Shown here: positions 11,701-21,490 of the stretch, in pieces
Position numbering within the stretch: position 1 is the first letter of the stretch
Layout: each line of letters starts with the position of its first letter
Assembly (NCBI GenBank): GCA_021464415.1
Contig: CM038467.1
Coordinates: 20,981,011 to 21,045,010, forward strand
From: Lonicera japonica
Taxonomy: Eukaryota > Streptophyta > Magnoliopsida > Dipsacales > Caprifoliaceae
Direction: 5' to 3'
DNA length: 64,000 nucleotides
Made by a program: the position numbers and the translations under genes
The notes under the pieces: model-generated
What the model was told of the DNA's origin: nothing
The model's input: the letters and a program-made list of their open reading frames with translations, nothing else
The model's database searches: none

Positions 11701-14700
11701 TCTGGCTACTGTACGTTTCTTTGGGGCAACTTGGTTACATGGAGAAGCAAGAAGCAAAGTGTTGTCGCTCGAAGCAGTGCAGAAGCTGAGTTTAGATCAA
11801 TGGCTCAAGGAGTATGTGAGGTTCTTTGGCTACAAAGGGTCTTAGAGGAACTCAAAAGGCCAATAAGTCTCCCGATGAAGCTATACTGCGATAACAAGGC
11901 TGCTATCAGTATTGCCCACAATCCGGTCTTACATGATAGGACAAAACATGTTGAGATTGATAGGCACTTCATTAAAGAGAAACTAGAAGGTGGAATTATA
12001 TGTACTCCCTTTGTTCCGTCTAATCAACAAGTTGCAGATATTTTGACCAAGGGCCTGTTAAGGCAACCGTTCGAATTTCAAATGAGCAAGTTGGGCATGA
12101 CGGATATCTTCGCACCAACTTGAGGGGGAGTATTGATAATTCAGTAGTATTATTTATTTTATTCTATTTATTTATGTTAGTTTAGTTGTGGATAGAATCC
12201 CACCTTGATAGGGACTCTAGGTTAATTAGGAGTTGTGTTTATTTCCTATATAAGGTGCATTGTTTTCTTTAGTTAAAATAAGAGAATAAGATTAATAGAA
12301 TGGTTCTCTATAATTCTTTAATTAGTAAGAGAAATGAGCTGGAAAGTACCCCATTGGTATCTCTACAATCCTGTTTTCTAACTTCAGGCATGAAGCGACG
12401 AATGATGACCTATAAATTCAAACACAAGTTGGACAAACATTAATCTACAAGAAAAACTGAGAGAAACAAGGATTAGTACCTGATACCCCAAGGAAACCAG
12501 AAACAAAGATAATGAAGTTGCAGTTAATTGTTTTACATGGAAAACAATCGAACTCTATGGAATTACTTTTTCATGGAGTAATTCTAAATAGAAAAGCACG
12601 GGGAAGTGTCTAAAGGGGGAAAACTAGGTGAAAGCAAGGAATAATTCAATCAAACAATACTAAATTTGGAAAATGTTAAACCTTGGGCCTTTTACATGGA
12701 AAAGAGGTGCAATCAAATACAACCTAAAAGAATTAATGTAGACAAAATTAAAAATAAGAAAATGCCTTTCTTTCCCCATATTGACACATGGAGTACACCA
12801 GAAGGATGAACTTACATCTTCTCTTTCAGCTACATATAACTTATCTGGTTGTGCTTGTGGTTTGAAATCAAATACACCATGAAGAAGTTCATTTTCCTGT
12901 TAAAACAATCAATCTCAAAATATATAACAACATAATACAACGCTAGGCAGAGAAAAGGCGATGAGAGGAAAGCCAACCATCATGTGTCTAACAAATCCAG
13001 CTCCAAGAAGACGCTTCAAAAAGTTCATCTACAAAAAGATATACAAGCAATGGTTCTAAATAGGCCCATAAGTACAAATATGACATTGATTGGGGGAAAA
13101 AGAAAATAGAAATACCTGTAGCATTTTGGACCAAGAATTTAATGTTAATTTGTGCTTACCAATCTTCACTGAGGTTTGGGGGAAGCAATCGTCCTAATAG
13201 CCAGATGCACTAACATCAATATACAAACCCTCATTAAGCAAAATCATATAAAGAAAAAAAACAGTACCTCAAAAACTTTCAAACAATTTTCCCTAGCGGC
13301 TTTATTGGCCAACTCTTCAACTTCAGCTCTTAGAAAAAGGTTCCTCACTCTACTTAGAATATTTCCCTTCAACTCTTCCGTAGAAGAAAATCCATTTTGC
13401 AAACTATTCCCTTTGTCAACTGAATTATCATTACTCCCTTTGGTGGCCCTCACAAACTTCTCAAGATACCCCGTTTCAACTATTACAGCTAATGCTTCAC
13501 TAGCAGCAACGGCTATAGATACATCATCCGTCTCTAATAGATCTAGAATGAAAGAAACTGCCCTGCAGCGGTAAAAACAAATTACGTTGGAACCCAACCA
13601 GTGCTTGCCAAGGTAGACTAACAGTAAGAGTGCATTTTTTGTTATTGTAAATTATTATTACAAGAACTGAAATTTTCCGTTAATTTATGTGGTGATGATG
13701 AGGTTTAATTTTACCGTTCCCAATATTTGACATTAAGCATCCAGCCATCTATTGCTGTAAGAACCAGCGACCAAGCAGAAATTGCAGTAGCTTTAACAGT
13801 GGCCAAATGCTTACTTGCACCAACCTGAAGAAAAATATCAAAAATTTAGGTTTAGGTTAAAGTGTCAAAAAACACCATTACAATCAATCCCCCAGTCATC
13901 CAGCTCATCACGACCGTATAACTTACCACTAAAGTGACTGGGACTTTTAGGCAACCATAAAATTTAATATAAAAATTAAATCACGCAACTGCAATAGGAT
14001 TCGGTTTTTCAAAAGTATAAAAAAGAACAAAAATACAAATCAAAGCCACCAAGAAACATGTTGGACCAAATCAGAAAAGCAGCAGTTATCACTCCTTCAG
14101 TTCTAACAACTAGAATAGAAAAGGATATAATTAAAGTGTCAAGATAATGTAGGGTTATATGCTACTATCCAACTACAAAGTCAATAAAAAGGTTATATCT
14201 AGTCCACAACTATCCCTGAAACTTTGAAGATTATCAGAAGAGAATCACAAAATAAAAAAAAAATTACAAGGGAGAGAGAGATCAGATTAGTTACATACAG
14301 TAGAGCCTGATTCTGAATCAATGAAGCCCCATATAATTTCCAGTGACCGTTCTGTCTCTACAGAACTATCTCCGCAAACAAAAGTGACAATGGCCAAACA
14401 GTCCAAGATCTACCAGAGAATTACAGTTTTCAGGAAACAAAACATTAATATTTTCTATCAGAAATCAATTGAATAAACATAAAATATAGATAAAACTACT
14501 AACTTTAAGTAATATACATACATAAATCAACTTTGACGGTTCAGATTTGGATTTGAGAGATTGTGAAAATGTGGAAAAGCATTCTCTGTATAGTTCATGA
14601 GCATTGTTCCCACAACCCGTGGTGATTGCCAGCAATCCTATGAATATATGAAACTTAACAAGAGAACTTCTAAACTAACCTGTAATGGAAGAAAAAGTAT

Positions 14701-15781
14701 TTCAAAAGGACATACCAAGGGCATGAGAAGCTAAACAACTCTCTTTCGAAGATCCCTTTTTAAAGCAATTTAAACATCCATGAAGTAATGTAGCAAAACT
14801 GCAAGAAATGAAAAAGGAAAACCAAGTGAAACACAAATGACATCCGTTCATGCAGAGAAGTAAAACCTATGGACAGAATTATGTGTATCTTATCAAGCAT
14901 CGTCATGCAAGTATTACAAATGCATGAGAGTAGAAAAGCTATTCTCAAGGCAATAAAATCTGCAACTAAACTCTCAGATAGCAAAAACATGATATACTTC
15001 CACCATCTCTAATTGGGAGTTGATATTTGACTATAGCACTTTTCAAGGTTATAATTCAAGAAAAACTTAGTTTTATACCTTGGGATTTGGAGGGTGAATC
15101 TTAATTTAGAATGTCCCAAAAGTAAAGGAGGACTCTTAATTTAAGGGGGAGGAGTACCTGGTTTGAAACTATCAATTAACCCCAAACTTTGTTCTATGTG
15201 ATAAAAAGCCCACAAATACACATCACAGTCTGATAAAATCATCTATATTTTAATAAAATTTGATTGTCAATTGATAAATTAAACCTATGATTTTTCAATG
15301 GCCTGTCTTAATTTACGATGGAGGGAATTTTAAGGCTAAATTGATAAGCACAAGGTAAAACAACAGTTTCAATTGAACTAATTACTTCTTTTCAGCAAAC
15401 TGATACTGGCAGCTGGTAGTAAGACTCCCAATAACTGATGAAAGCACTTCCTCCCTTGCTGATCCCCTGGGAAAACATTGACATTAACATCAAATGAATC
15501 TCACAAGATATATTTTTGGCTGCCAAAGAAATTCAAAACTAAACATATAACCAAAAATATATTACACTGGTACTAATATGTTTGCATGCGTGTGATAAAA
15601 CAATCACCTTTTGTCAAATAATTTTTTTAAATAATCAGCAACTTTAGAGGATCCCTCACTTGAACCTGCAGTAACACAATTATCATTAAAACCACAGTTT
15701 AATAAATGCCTAAGGTAACAAATAGAGGTGATATCAATAATCAATATTCAATTGCTGAAAGATGAACTTACGCTTTCCCAT
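5708..15781 (-). CDS. Interferon-related developmental regulator family protein (SAT32-like)
   Basis: Thirteen exons join in perfect phase: 15772-15781, 15608-15665, 15386-15466, 14716-14798, 14522-14637, 14299-14409, 13715-13824, 13268-13562, 13116-13163, 12978-13028, 12816-12896, 6188-6263 and 5708-5763 (TGA). The product is 391 residues, in the range of plant IFRD proteins. Family features are the N-terminal helical repeat region (EKNFATLLHGCL, LLAITTGCGNNAHELY, LDCLAIVTFVCGD, KATAISAWSLVLT), MNFLKRLLGAGFVRHMM near residue 305, ELLHGVFDFKPQ, and the C-terminal IFRD signature KSPNS..QLLNKQRALR near 351. The start MGKR has an in-frame TGA nine bases upstream. Arabidopsis SAT32 of this family is linked to salt tolerance; the molecular role is poorly known (human relatives act as transcriptional co-regulators). 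Its last-but-one intron (6264-12815) holds an antisense Copia element. Confidence 0.92.
6920..7109 (+). repeat. 5' LTR of Copia-1
   Basis: 190 bp, starting TATTGATAATTC and ending ATAATTCTTTA. A CCTATATAAGG box at about 7035-7045 is the likely TATA element, and AATAAGAGAATAAG near 7065 may serve as the polyadenylation region. Identical to the 3' LTR. Confidence 0.95.
7110..7121 (+). other. Primer binding site, initiator tRNA-Met type
   Basis: TGGTATCAGAGG directly follows the 5' LTR and is complementary to the 3' end of initiator tRNA-Met, as in most plant Copia elements. Confidence 0.9.
7122..7614 (+). other. Copia-1 GC-rich untranslated leader with CGCG-box cluster
   Basis: Between 7295 and 7380 there are at least seven CACGCG or CGCGTG motifs (for example CACGCGCC and GCGCGTGG). 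These match the CGCG box bound by plant CAMTA transcription factors. No long ORF in frame with the polyprotein is seen. The base composition contrasts strongly with the AT-rich host. Confidence 0.6.
7615..12123 (+). CDS. Copia-1 gag-pol polyprotein (1502 aa, intact)
   Basis: A single uninterrupted ORF in Copia order: gag, protease, integrase, reverse transcriptase, RNase H. Visible landmarks are the gag zinc knuckle CDHCKWSGHTRDSC near residue 283 (CX2CX4HX4C), protease DSGATDHM near 387, the integrase H/C zinc region followed by HSDVWGP near 581 and RSDNGKEF, the RT catalytic YVDDM near 1184, and RNase H YTDADWAGS near 1346 with DNKAA. All catalytic motifs are present. The start could instead be the ATG at 7633. 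Ends ELGM..IFAPT just before the polypurine tract. Confidence 0.96.
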   Translation: MNYKLAMVGASSPSLTDSSSGSTTTPSSTSTDSMSQFATIYSVSENPVANISHKLNGRNYLEWAQSMRLFIDGKRKLGYVNGEVVPPPSNDPGFKSWREENSMVTSWLINSMEAGLGKPYMFLPTARDIWHAVKETYSDLDNYSQMFELNNQLWKMQQGDRGVTPYYHDMMAIWQELDLFETEEWENPNDSARYKKKVERGRVFVFLAGLNKDLDEVRGRILGRIPLPTIREVFSEVRREEARRSVMLKDEREPRTDGEGSALVALDKAVDSDKRGGKQKLWCDHCKWSGHTRDSCWKLHGKPANWKKRDNKTRGGTRAFQASNADSVQPSSSEPLPFTKEQFEHLCKMVQAHSLGNSDSSCSIAQSGNKFTATIACIKSQSNWILDSGATDHMTGISEFFSSYTPCAGNQKVKIADGSFAAVAGKGTIIVSPSLTLKDVLHVPNLSYNLISVSKLALDLNCQVNFWSSHCEFQDSNSGKTIGVAKQDGGLYFFNNGSTSGRQDRQTCFNSVSVSSDSQILLWHYRLGHPNFQYLKHLFPKLLMNKNLLKFRCESCELAKHQRTVFPSQPYKKSHPFTLIHSDVWGPSRVPTWSGKRWFVTFIDDHTRVCWVFLLKDKSEVGSVFQNFYTMINTQFQTKIQIFRSDNGKEFFNKILGDFFAKNGIIHQSSCNYTPQQNGVAERKNRHLLEVARALIFQTQVPKYLWGDAILTATYLINRLPTRTLKFKAPIKLLSDLFPNTRLLGDIPLKIFGSIAFVHNHDPKNSKLDPKAHKCIFVGYPTNQKGYKCFDPISKKLYISMDVTFFEGRSYYNSHLQGESTSEDGGCSFDNSVVDVLYEQVPNYFNTQFGKTKELNIEDTCVSNGEQPGLVSSQNLTTDGPEMCATRYKGLVYSRKNPEQGRKETIPLQPQESNLKVDHDTHDDSSEIPEGSSQANIESTQSDQPDLPIALRKGVRACTKSPKYPISNFVSYKNISPSYSAFISRVSNVVIPNNVQDALNVPEWREAVYEEMRALEKNATWEKVKLPEGKTVVGCKWVFTVKYNSDGSVERYKARLVAKGFTQTYGVDYSETFSPVAKLNTVRVLLSVAANLDWPLNQLDVKNAFLNGNLEEEVYMAPPPGFTEEFGTKICKLKRSLYGLKQSPRAWFERLTKFLKGQGYNQGQSDHTLFTKTSTRNELSVLIVYVDDMILTGDDVEEMNRLKRNLAREFEIKDLGDLRYFLGMEVARSKNGIVVSQRKYILDLLSETGMSGCKPSDTPIELGTKLGDVKDGVPVETGRYQRLVGKLIYLSHTRPDIAFAVSMVSQFMHSPCEEHLEAVYRILRYLKGSPGKGLFFRKNDKRGIEVYTDADWAGSVTDRRSTSGYCTFLWGNLVTWRSKKQSVVARSSAEAEFRSMAQGVCEVLWLQRVLEELKRPISLPMKLYCDNKAAISIAHNPVLHDRTKHVEIDRHFIKEKLEGGIICTPFVPSNQQVADILTKGLLRQPFEFQMSKLGMTDIFAPT
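12122..12130 (+). other. Copia-1 polypurine tract
   Basis: GAGGGGGAG lies immediately upstream of the 3' LTR and overlaps the polyprotein stop codon; it is the standard plus-strand primer site in Copia elements. Confidence 0.9.
12131..12320 (+). repeat. 3' LTR of Copia-1
   Basis: 190 bp, identical by eye to 6920-7109, followed by the ATTAG target duplication. Confidence 0.95.
12520..12725. mobile_element. Possible MITE remnant in IFRD intron
   Basis: Ends GTTTTACATGGAAAACAATC and TTTTACATGGAAAAGAGGTG share words with the MITE at 63090-63304 (TTTTACATGGAA, CAATCAAATGCACC), suggesting a diverged relative. No clear target duplication found. Confidence 0.35.
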
Positions 15782-16150
15782 GTCGTATCAAGTAAAGCCA
15801 ATTGACAATCTCTAACGCGAAAAAGCACTGAATAATTCGAGTTAATGTAGAATACTAGTATGCCCAACTTTCATAATCGGCGTCACCTGTTTTTGAAGAA
15901 GGAAAATTTTCAGTTACAAGAAAATCATAATCCTCTTCAAATAATATTTGTAATTATCGCAACGCAAATTCACAAAATCAATCTCTATATTAGACTAAAT
16001 TATCATTTTCTTGTATGTAAGAGTTGTTTCAATGTCAACATCGAGTACAAAGTTCAAAATACAAATATATATATCGAAGACAGAGATAGAATTGCTTACC
16101 TTTAGAGAAAGAGATGAACAAAGTCCACTGAGTTTTTCTGGAATAGACAT
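15772..16150 (-). other. 5' leader exons of the IFRD gene with a possible overlapping uORF
   Basis: A minus-strand segment ends at the good donor AAG/GTAAGC (16100/16099). It contains an ATG at 16150 opening 17 codons up to the donor. A matching acceptor TTCAG/TGC lies at 15828, before the exon with the MGKR start. If these are spliced, the upstream frame passes over the main ATG out of frame and stops shortly after it. The transcript structure is inferred. Confidence 0.4.
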
Positions 16151-16199
16151 AGTGAGAAGAACGTATAACTAGATGAACACTTCTCCTTTTCCAAATTAG

Positions 16200-16656
16200 G
16201 GCTTGTTTCTCCGGAAGAACAAGTTTTCCTTTTTCAATTAGGGCTTGTTTCCAGGAAGAACAATTTTCCTCCTCAAATTAGGAAATTAGGGCTTGTAATC
16301 AGGAGGGAAAAAAGAGTAATGACTTAAAAAATAATATTTAATTTGGCTTCTCATTTTACTTGGATCTTTATTTATTTTACGAAGCTCTGAACGGTATAGC
16401 TAAATAAAAAAATAATACTTAATTAATAATAATGTATCATGTAAATAAAAAAATTAGTAATTAACTTTATTTAAAATAATTAATAATTATCGTACAATAT
16501 TAAATATAAAAATAAATGCTCAAAATATATATTTATATAAAATTTATTATAAAAAAATCACATTATAGAAATTAAAAAATTGAATCAACCTCCATAGTCT
16601 TGAAATTTTGTATGCAATTTTTTGTTAACAATGGATTTTACGATATATACAGTACA
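16200..16656. other. Probable IFRD promoter region and AT-rich spacer
   Basis: Two near repeats of TTAGGGCTTGTTTCC..AAGAACAA occur at 16196-16225 and 16239-16265, just upstream of the minus-strand leader, then very AT-rich sequence. No coding signal. Confidence 0.35.
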
Positions 16657-17020
16657 TTTCAAGTAAGGATCATTATTTAAAAAATATTATTATGGACAGG
16701 GTCATTTGATACGCTTTCTGATTGAATTTTTTGATGAAATTTGGTAGGAATGTTATTCATCATATTTATAACATATCTACCAAATTTTATGAAAAAAAAT
16801 TAACTGGAAAGCGGGTTAACTAAAGAATTAAAAAATATTAGATTTTATATATTTATTTCTAAACTAATATTTTTCAATCATGTCGTTAACCAACTTTCAT
16901 CAAAAAAAAATTTCATCAAAAAAATTTTTCAATCAAATTTCATCAAAAAAATTTATCGAAAAGCATGCCAAATGGTCAGATTCATAATAATGGTCCTTAA
17001 ATAGTGGTATTTACTTGAAA
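16657..17020. mobile_element. Foldback (palindromic) element, diverged copy
   Basis: The terminal arms TTTCAAGTAA (16657) and TTACTTGAAA (17011) are inverted. The arms share GATTGAATTTTTTGATGAAA with inverted copies at 16900-16960, and GTCATTTGATACGC pairs with AAGCATGCCAAATGG. The internal words match the foldback elements at 44156-44559 and 52268-52560. No protein is encoded. Confidence 0.6.
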
Positions 17021-19846
17021 TTTTTCCTATATATTTCAAAATTTTAATTTTACTAAAATTTATTTTTTGAATTAAAAATAAAAAATGTTAGCATGAAATA
17101 TTGTAAAGTAGAAAGAGATTTTAAATTTCAAAAGAGTGAGAGAGGGGGAGATTGGGGTGAGTAGTGTGTTGAGCATAGTAGCCCGATACCAACTCAGTCA
17201 CTGTTCCAACCAATGGGTGACAAGTTGGACCAAATAAAAATATATATATAAATATAAATAATTGATATTATATTCACAACTACAAAAATAAATATATTTT
17301 TCACGACTTATATATGATACATGATCTACCAAGACAAAAACTATAAATTAGAGAGTTTAAAATTAAAATATTAAAGTCAAGCAATCAAAATTAATTATAA
17401 TATTTAGCCACGGAGCAAAACAAGAATAAACTAATTTTTGATTCCTATACTAAATCATTCTTTACTAATTTAATTATTAGTAAATAAGGTTAGAACTCTA
17501 AATTAGTAACTTCCTTGAAAAGATAGATTCCTTGTTACTCATAGTTTTTTATTTCTTATTTTTGAAGTAATTTGGTTCAAATATATGTTTCACTTAACTC
17601 GCCGGGTTACGAGATTTCTAACAATCTCGTCAATTTAATCCGATTCACATTGGGTTTGATGATAAGTACACTGGTTCCCCGTGTCAACCACCAAGCTAGA
17701 CTGTGTTGAGCGTATATTTTTGGTATAAGTATTATTGTGTTATATTTGATGTTCCAATTAATGTGAGGATAAACAACATCTAAAAGTTAAAAGTGATCAT
17801 AAACTAATTAGATGGAATGTGTGACCTTAGATGAAGAGTCTTTTAAATAGGGAATGGTAGTCAACTTTTGTGTTTTATAATATAGATAAGTGCAAAGAAA
17901 TAAAATATTAGGCCTAATATAAAATGAGTTGGGTAGAGATCTAGGTCAAGATTACAAAACTGTGTGTTTGCTCATTACTTTATCTTTTTTTATTTTTCTT
18001 GTTTGTGTTTTGGCATTGATGAATAATGCTTTTGTGAGTAGGGGTATTTTTAATGGTCGGGTGGAAATTTAGGAGACTCAAACCAAAATTATCATATTTA
18101 ATTATAGCTCAGGACAATTTGGCTGTAGAATTTGCCGGACCTAGATGGACCAAACTTTTCGATTTGAATTTATTTGGTTTTTATGGGGTTTTTTTTCAAA
18201 AAAAATTAATTTAAATTTGCCCAAAGCCACAAATTAATCATGGTGGGTCTTAGATAAAAAGGTTCATATATACACCGAAGGCATGTAACATAATAAAGCA
18301 ACATAATGTACGGTTTCAATATATGTGCAGAGAATAAATAATCCATATTTCAAAGTATTAAACTTTAAAATGAATAATAACCAACAAAACTCCATAAAGT
18401 AATACTACACATTAATGCCCTAGCAAGGTAGACTTCCCATTAAAAAGAAAAAAGGCAAAAAATCAGGTAGTTTTAGTGGGATTCGATTCAGTTTTATAAA
18501 GGGGGAACTCAAAGTCGAATTCAACCTATTCAATTTTATTTCAATTTTTTGTTTCTCGGTTTAGTTTCTAATGGAATATTTGGAATTGGTTCAGTTTAGT
18601 TGGTTGGTTTTCAGATTCATCACAATACCTATATTTTGTAAAGACTTTTTTTGATCAATTTTGCATGTTTCGGGGTGTGCATTATGGGTCGTTATCTTTG
18701 ATATCCCTTACTTTTTCAAAGTTTTACCTTCTCTTATAAGACCCTTGATGTGATCTGTGTTGTTTCGATCTCTGAAACTCCTTTAAAGCGATCTTTTGTT
18801 CTAGTTGTAATGTTCTGGTATGATTATTAATGAAATTGCATTTTTATTTTAATAAAAAAAATGAGCTAAGCCGAAGTGACGTCATATCTTACAAATTTAT
18901 AATTTAGTATTAAATGAAAAAAGGAAGTGCAATTTTACATAGCAATTTAACACAGGGTGAGCTGGATTGAGTGAGGATAGGTTTTTGAAAAATAAGTTGC
19001 ATTTGTATATAAAAAAAGACAATTTTAGACAAAAAGTTATTTCATTCTTCAATTTTAGACAAAAATACAATTTTAGGGAAAGAAATAAAAATTCAAAAGT
19101 TGTTGTCATAAAATTATTTCATACTTCATTTTTAGATAAAAATTCAATTTTAAGATTAAATTATTATCAGAATTGAAATAACATTTGTGCCGGATTTAGA
19201 TAAAATAACATTGTATTAGTCACCCCTCACGTGTTAATAGTGCATTCATAAAATTTTATGTCTAAATGGATGTGAAAAGCTAGTAGATACTATTTTTCAT
19301 TTGTTAGATTGTATTCGTATATATTTTTTTCTTCTTCTTTGTCAGAATAGTCAATAATATTTTTGTACCCAAAAAAAAAAAAAATTTAAATGCGCCGCTA
19401 TTCAAAGATATAGAATGTGCTAAAACTGATTGAAATACAAATTATTGTATCTGTCTTTCTTTAACAAAATTCAAAACTATGCAAGCAAACAATTTTTTTA
19501 ATCAGCTAAAACAAAGATATAATAACACATCCTTTGTGATTTGTTTGAAGACACCAATTTTGGTAAATTTGACTTAACTGAGTTGAACTGAATTAAATGA
19601 AATGAAATGCATTAATTTGGTATACATCCATTATCACCATAGTTAGTTCTCCCGAATTTGTTCCTGCAATGATGTGAATAATATTTGTGATGCTACAACT
19701 ACAAAGATATCAGATAATCAAACACTTAATTGTATTAATAATTAACTTTTCACACTTATCTCCGCTCAGAACAATAATTGAACAAAATAACAATACAAAT
19801 CTATCAATAAATTTCTTCAGCATCAATTCCAACTACTGTACTTTCT
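17021..19846. other. Intergenic, no gene seen
   Basis: AT-rich with no conserved exon. It holds a possible LINE 3' end at 18640-18866 (separate entry) and degenerate ATTTTAGACAAAAA repeats at 19020-19160. The short frames here have no recognisable protein features. Confidence 0.5.
18640..18866 (+). mobile_element. Possible 3' end of a LINE-type retrotransposon
   Basis: TTTTGTTCTAGTTGTAATGT, then ATTAATGAAATTGCATTTTT and an A-run at about 18854-18861, resembles the 3' UTR ends of plant L1-type LINEs. No coding part or target duplication was identified. Confidence 0.35.
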
Positions 19847-20179
19847 TCATCGTCGAAGATAGGCAGAAGTGTTGTTAGGATATTGATAAGCACTGGAACC
19901 AATCTGCCTCATTCCCTTGGCGTTCGAAGTTGAAATCCCAGAGCCTTTATTGGTGCTAATCGAGCGAGACATATAATCAATGCCTGACCGTTGATCTAAG
20001 AAATCAGCTGCCGGTGGCTGGAACTCCGACCTGGTTCTCCGGTGAGAAGAGCCCTCGAGTGAGTCAGGTCCCATGAGAGGATGGTAGCTGCGATTAGAGG
20101 TCTCGGAGAGGGACCGGTAACTGTTGCGAGGCCTTTGTTTCTTAAGAGAATGGAGGAGAAATGGGATTAAGCCTTCCAT
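19847..20179 (-). CDS. Small plant-specific protein of unknown function (110 aa)
   Basis: A single-exon ORF starting [16 protein letters not shown], followed by [15 protein letters not shown] and [13 protein letters not shown]. This N-terminal block (MEGLIP..., basic K/R patch, YRSLSE, SYHxL) recurs in a family of short uncharacterised plant proteins, so I regard it as a real gene. The rest is Ser/Gly-rich and probably disordered. No signal peptide or clear membrane span; the first ten residues are hydrophobic and could anchor weakly. A TATA-like ACTATAAATAC lies about 160 bp upstream. The 3' end [11 protein letters not shown] is less conserved in appearance. Function unknown. Confidence 0.75.
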   Translation of the reverse strand: MEGLIPFLLHSLKKQRPRNSYRSLSETSNRSYHPLMGPDSLEGSSHRRTRSEFQPPAADFLDQRSGIDYMSRSISTNKGSGISTSNAKGMRQIGSSAYQYPNNTSAYLRR

Positions 20180-20335
20180 ATTCGCTTGCCTTTCTTCTTC
20201 TTCTTCTTTTTAAAAGATTTGCAGTATTTTCGAAGAAACTTTAGAGCTTTATTTCGAAACAAGATTGGTGATGGTGGTTGTTGTTGTTGTTAATGCAAGT
20301 AATGTGTGAGATTCCAAGTGGTTATAGAAGAGATG

Positions 20336-20345
20336 TATTTATAGT
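20336..20345 (-). promoter_or_regulatory. TATA box for the 110-aa protein gene
   Basis: On the minus strand the sequence is CTATAAATAC, about 160 bp upstream of the ATG at 20179, a normal distance for a plant promoter with a short leader. Confidence 0.55.
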
Positions 20346-21490
20346 AAAGCAAAAAGGCTGCTAATGAAGTGAGAGAAAAAAAGAGGAAATGGGTGACTTG
20401 GTCTTTGGGTATTATCTGCGAGGTGTCGCGTTGTGACTTTACTTAGATTGAGAGCAAATTGAATAGGAATATCTCTCACAATTGTTTGAAGAAGTTGTTT
20501 AGAGCAAAAAGTCTTTGATGCGGTTTAATAAAGTGGACCAGGAGCTGTCGTTTTGGTACCACTGCCACAAATGGCGCTAACGCGCTCAACACAGTTGGAA
20601 TACATGAATCATTGAATTGCTTTTACCTTCGAATTTTGGTCTCATTTTGGCAAGGTAAACTTTGACTATGGCTTTTTAAAGTTATGATTGTTAAAACTTC
20701 TCCAATGTTCACAAGAATTACTACGTCCTCCTTAAATTAATAATTTTTATTTTAATTAATTACCATGTCTGTCTTGAATTGATAATTTCATTTTAATTTT
20801 TATACTTGATCGGAAACTAATTAACTTAGTCAATGGTTAGTGATTATTATATTATAAAATTTAATACGTTAATTATGTATTTAAAGAAAAATAAGACTAT
20901 CAATTTAAGATAAGGAGATTACTTATTAGCATAACAAGATAACATAAAACAGTTGGCAATTGATTGGTGGTAGTAGTGAGCCTCTGGTTTTTGATATCAA
21001 GAAGGATGTGAAACCATTTAGGGTCAATAGTCAATGTTGATGCACAAATTGGTGTTGGATTAATATGCGATAACGCTAAACCCACTTTGGCACGTGGGTC
21101 TGTATATATAGATGTAATACAATCAGATTGTTTGATGATTATCTATCCCCAATGTGCTTTTGACTTTGCAATTAAGTAGCTATCAATCCGTTAAACATCT
21201 TGACCAATTCTCATCTACTCAAAAACCCTATCCCAATTTCACCAAAAGAAGCATACAAGTAGTAGGCGTATATAAGGAGGTATCTAACCACTTCATTGCC
21301 CCTCGCCCAGCTAAAATTAACACACAAGAATAAAATTTTAAATAAACGTGTGCAGTTGTTTTGTCAATCTATGTCCTGTATGACAAACAACTCAAAAGCC
21401 AATAAAGTTGACTGGAAACAAAAAAACACTTGAACAAACAAAACACACCAGGCTATATAAACCATAATCAAGAACATGCACGCACCTAGG
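20346..21490. other. Intergenic; Stowaway-like remnant near 20640-20925
   Basis: ACTACGTCCTCCTTAAATTA (20724) and TTAAGATAAGGAGATTACTT (20905) form weak inverted ends of mariner-type MITE character. No gene seen; the right end probably contains the 3' UTR of the next gene. Confidence 0.35.

Larger units (their letters stand above)
6915..12325 (+). mobile_element. Complete Ty1/copia LTR retrotransposon (Copia-1) inside an intron
   Basis: The element proper is 6920-12320 (5401 bp), flanked by the 5-bp duplication ATTAG (6915-6919, 12321-12325). The 190-bp LTRs are identical by eye over their full length, and one intact ORF encodes the whole polyprotein, so insertion was recent and the copy looks potentially autonomous. 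LTR ends are TATTG...CTTTA (TA..TA), not the usual TG..CA. It sits in the penultimate intron of the IFRD gene, in the opposite orientation, enlarging an intron of about 1.1 kb to 6.55 kb. Confidence 0.96.

Noticed and set aside
12350..12430. Extra IFRD exon on the minus strand
   Set aside because: Exons 12816-12896 and 6188-6263 already join in phase into the expected family sequence; adding this piece breaks the order.
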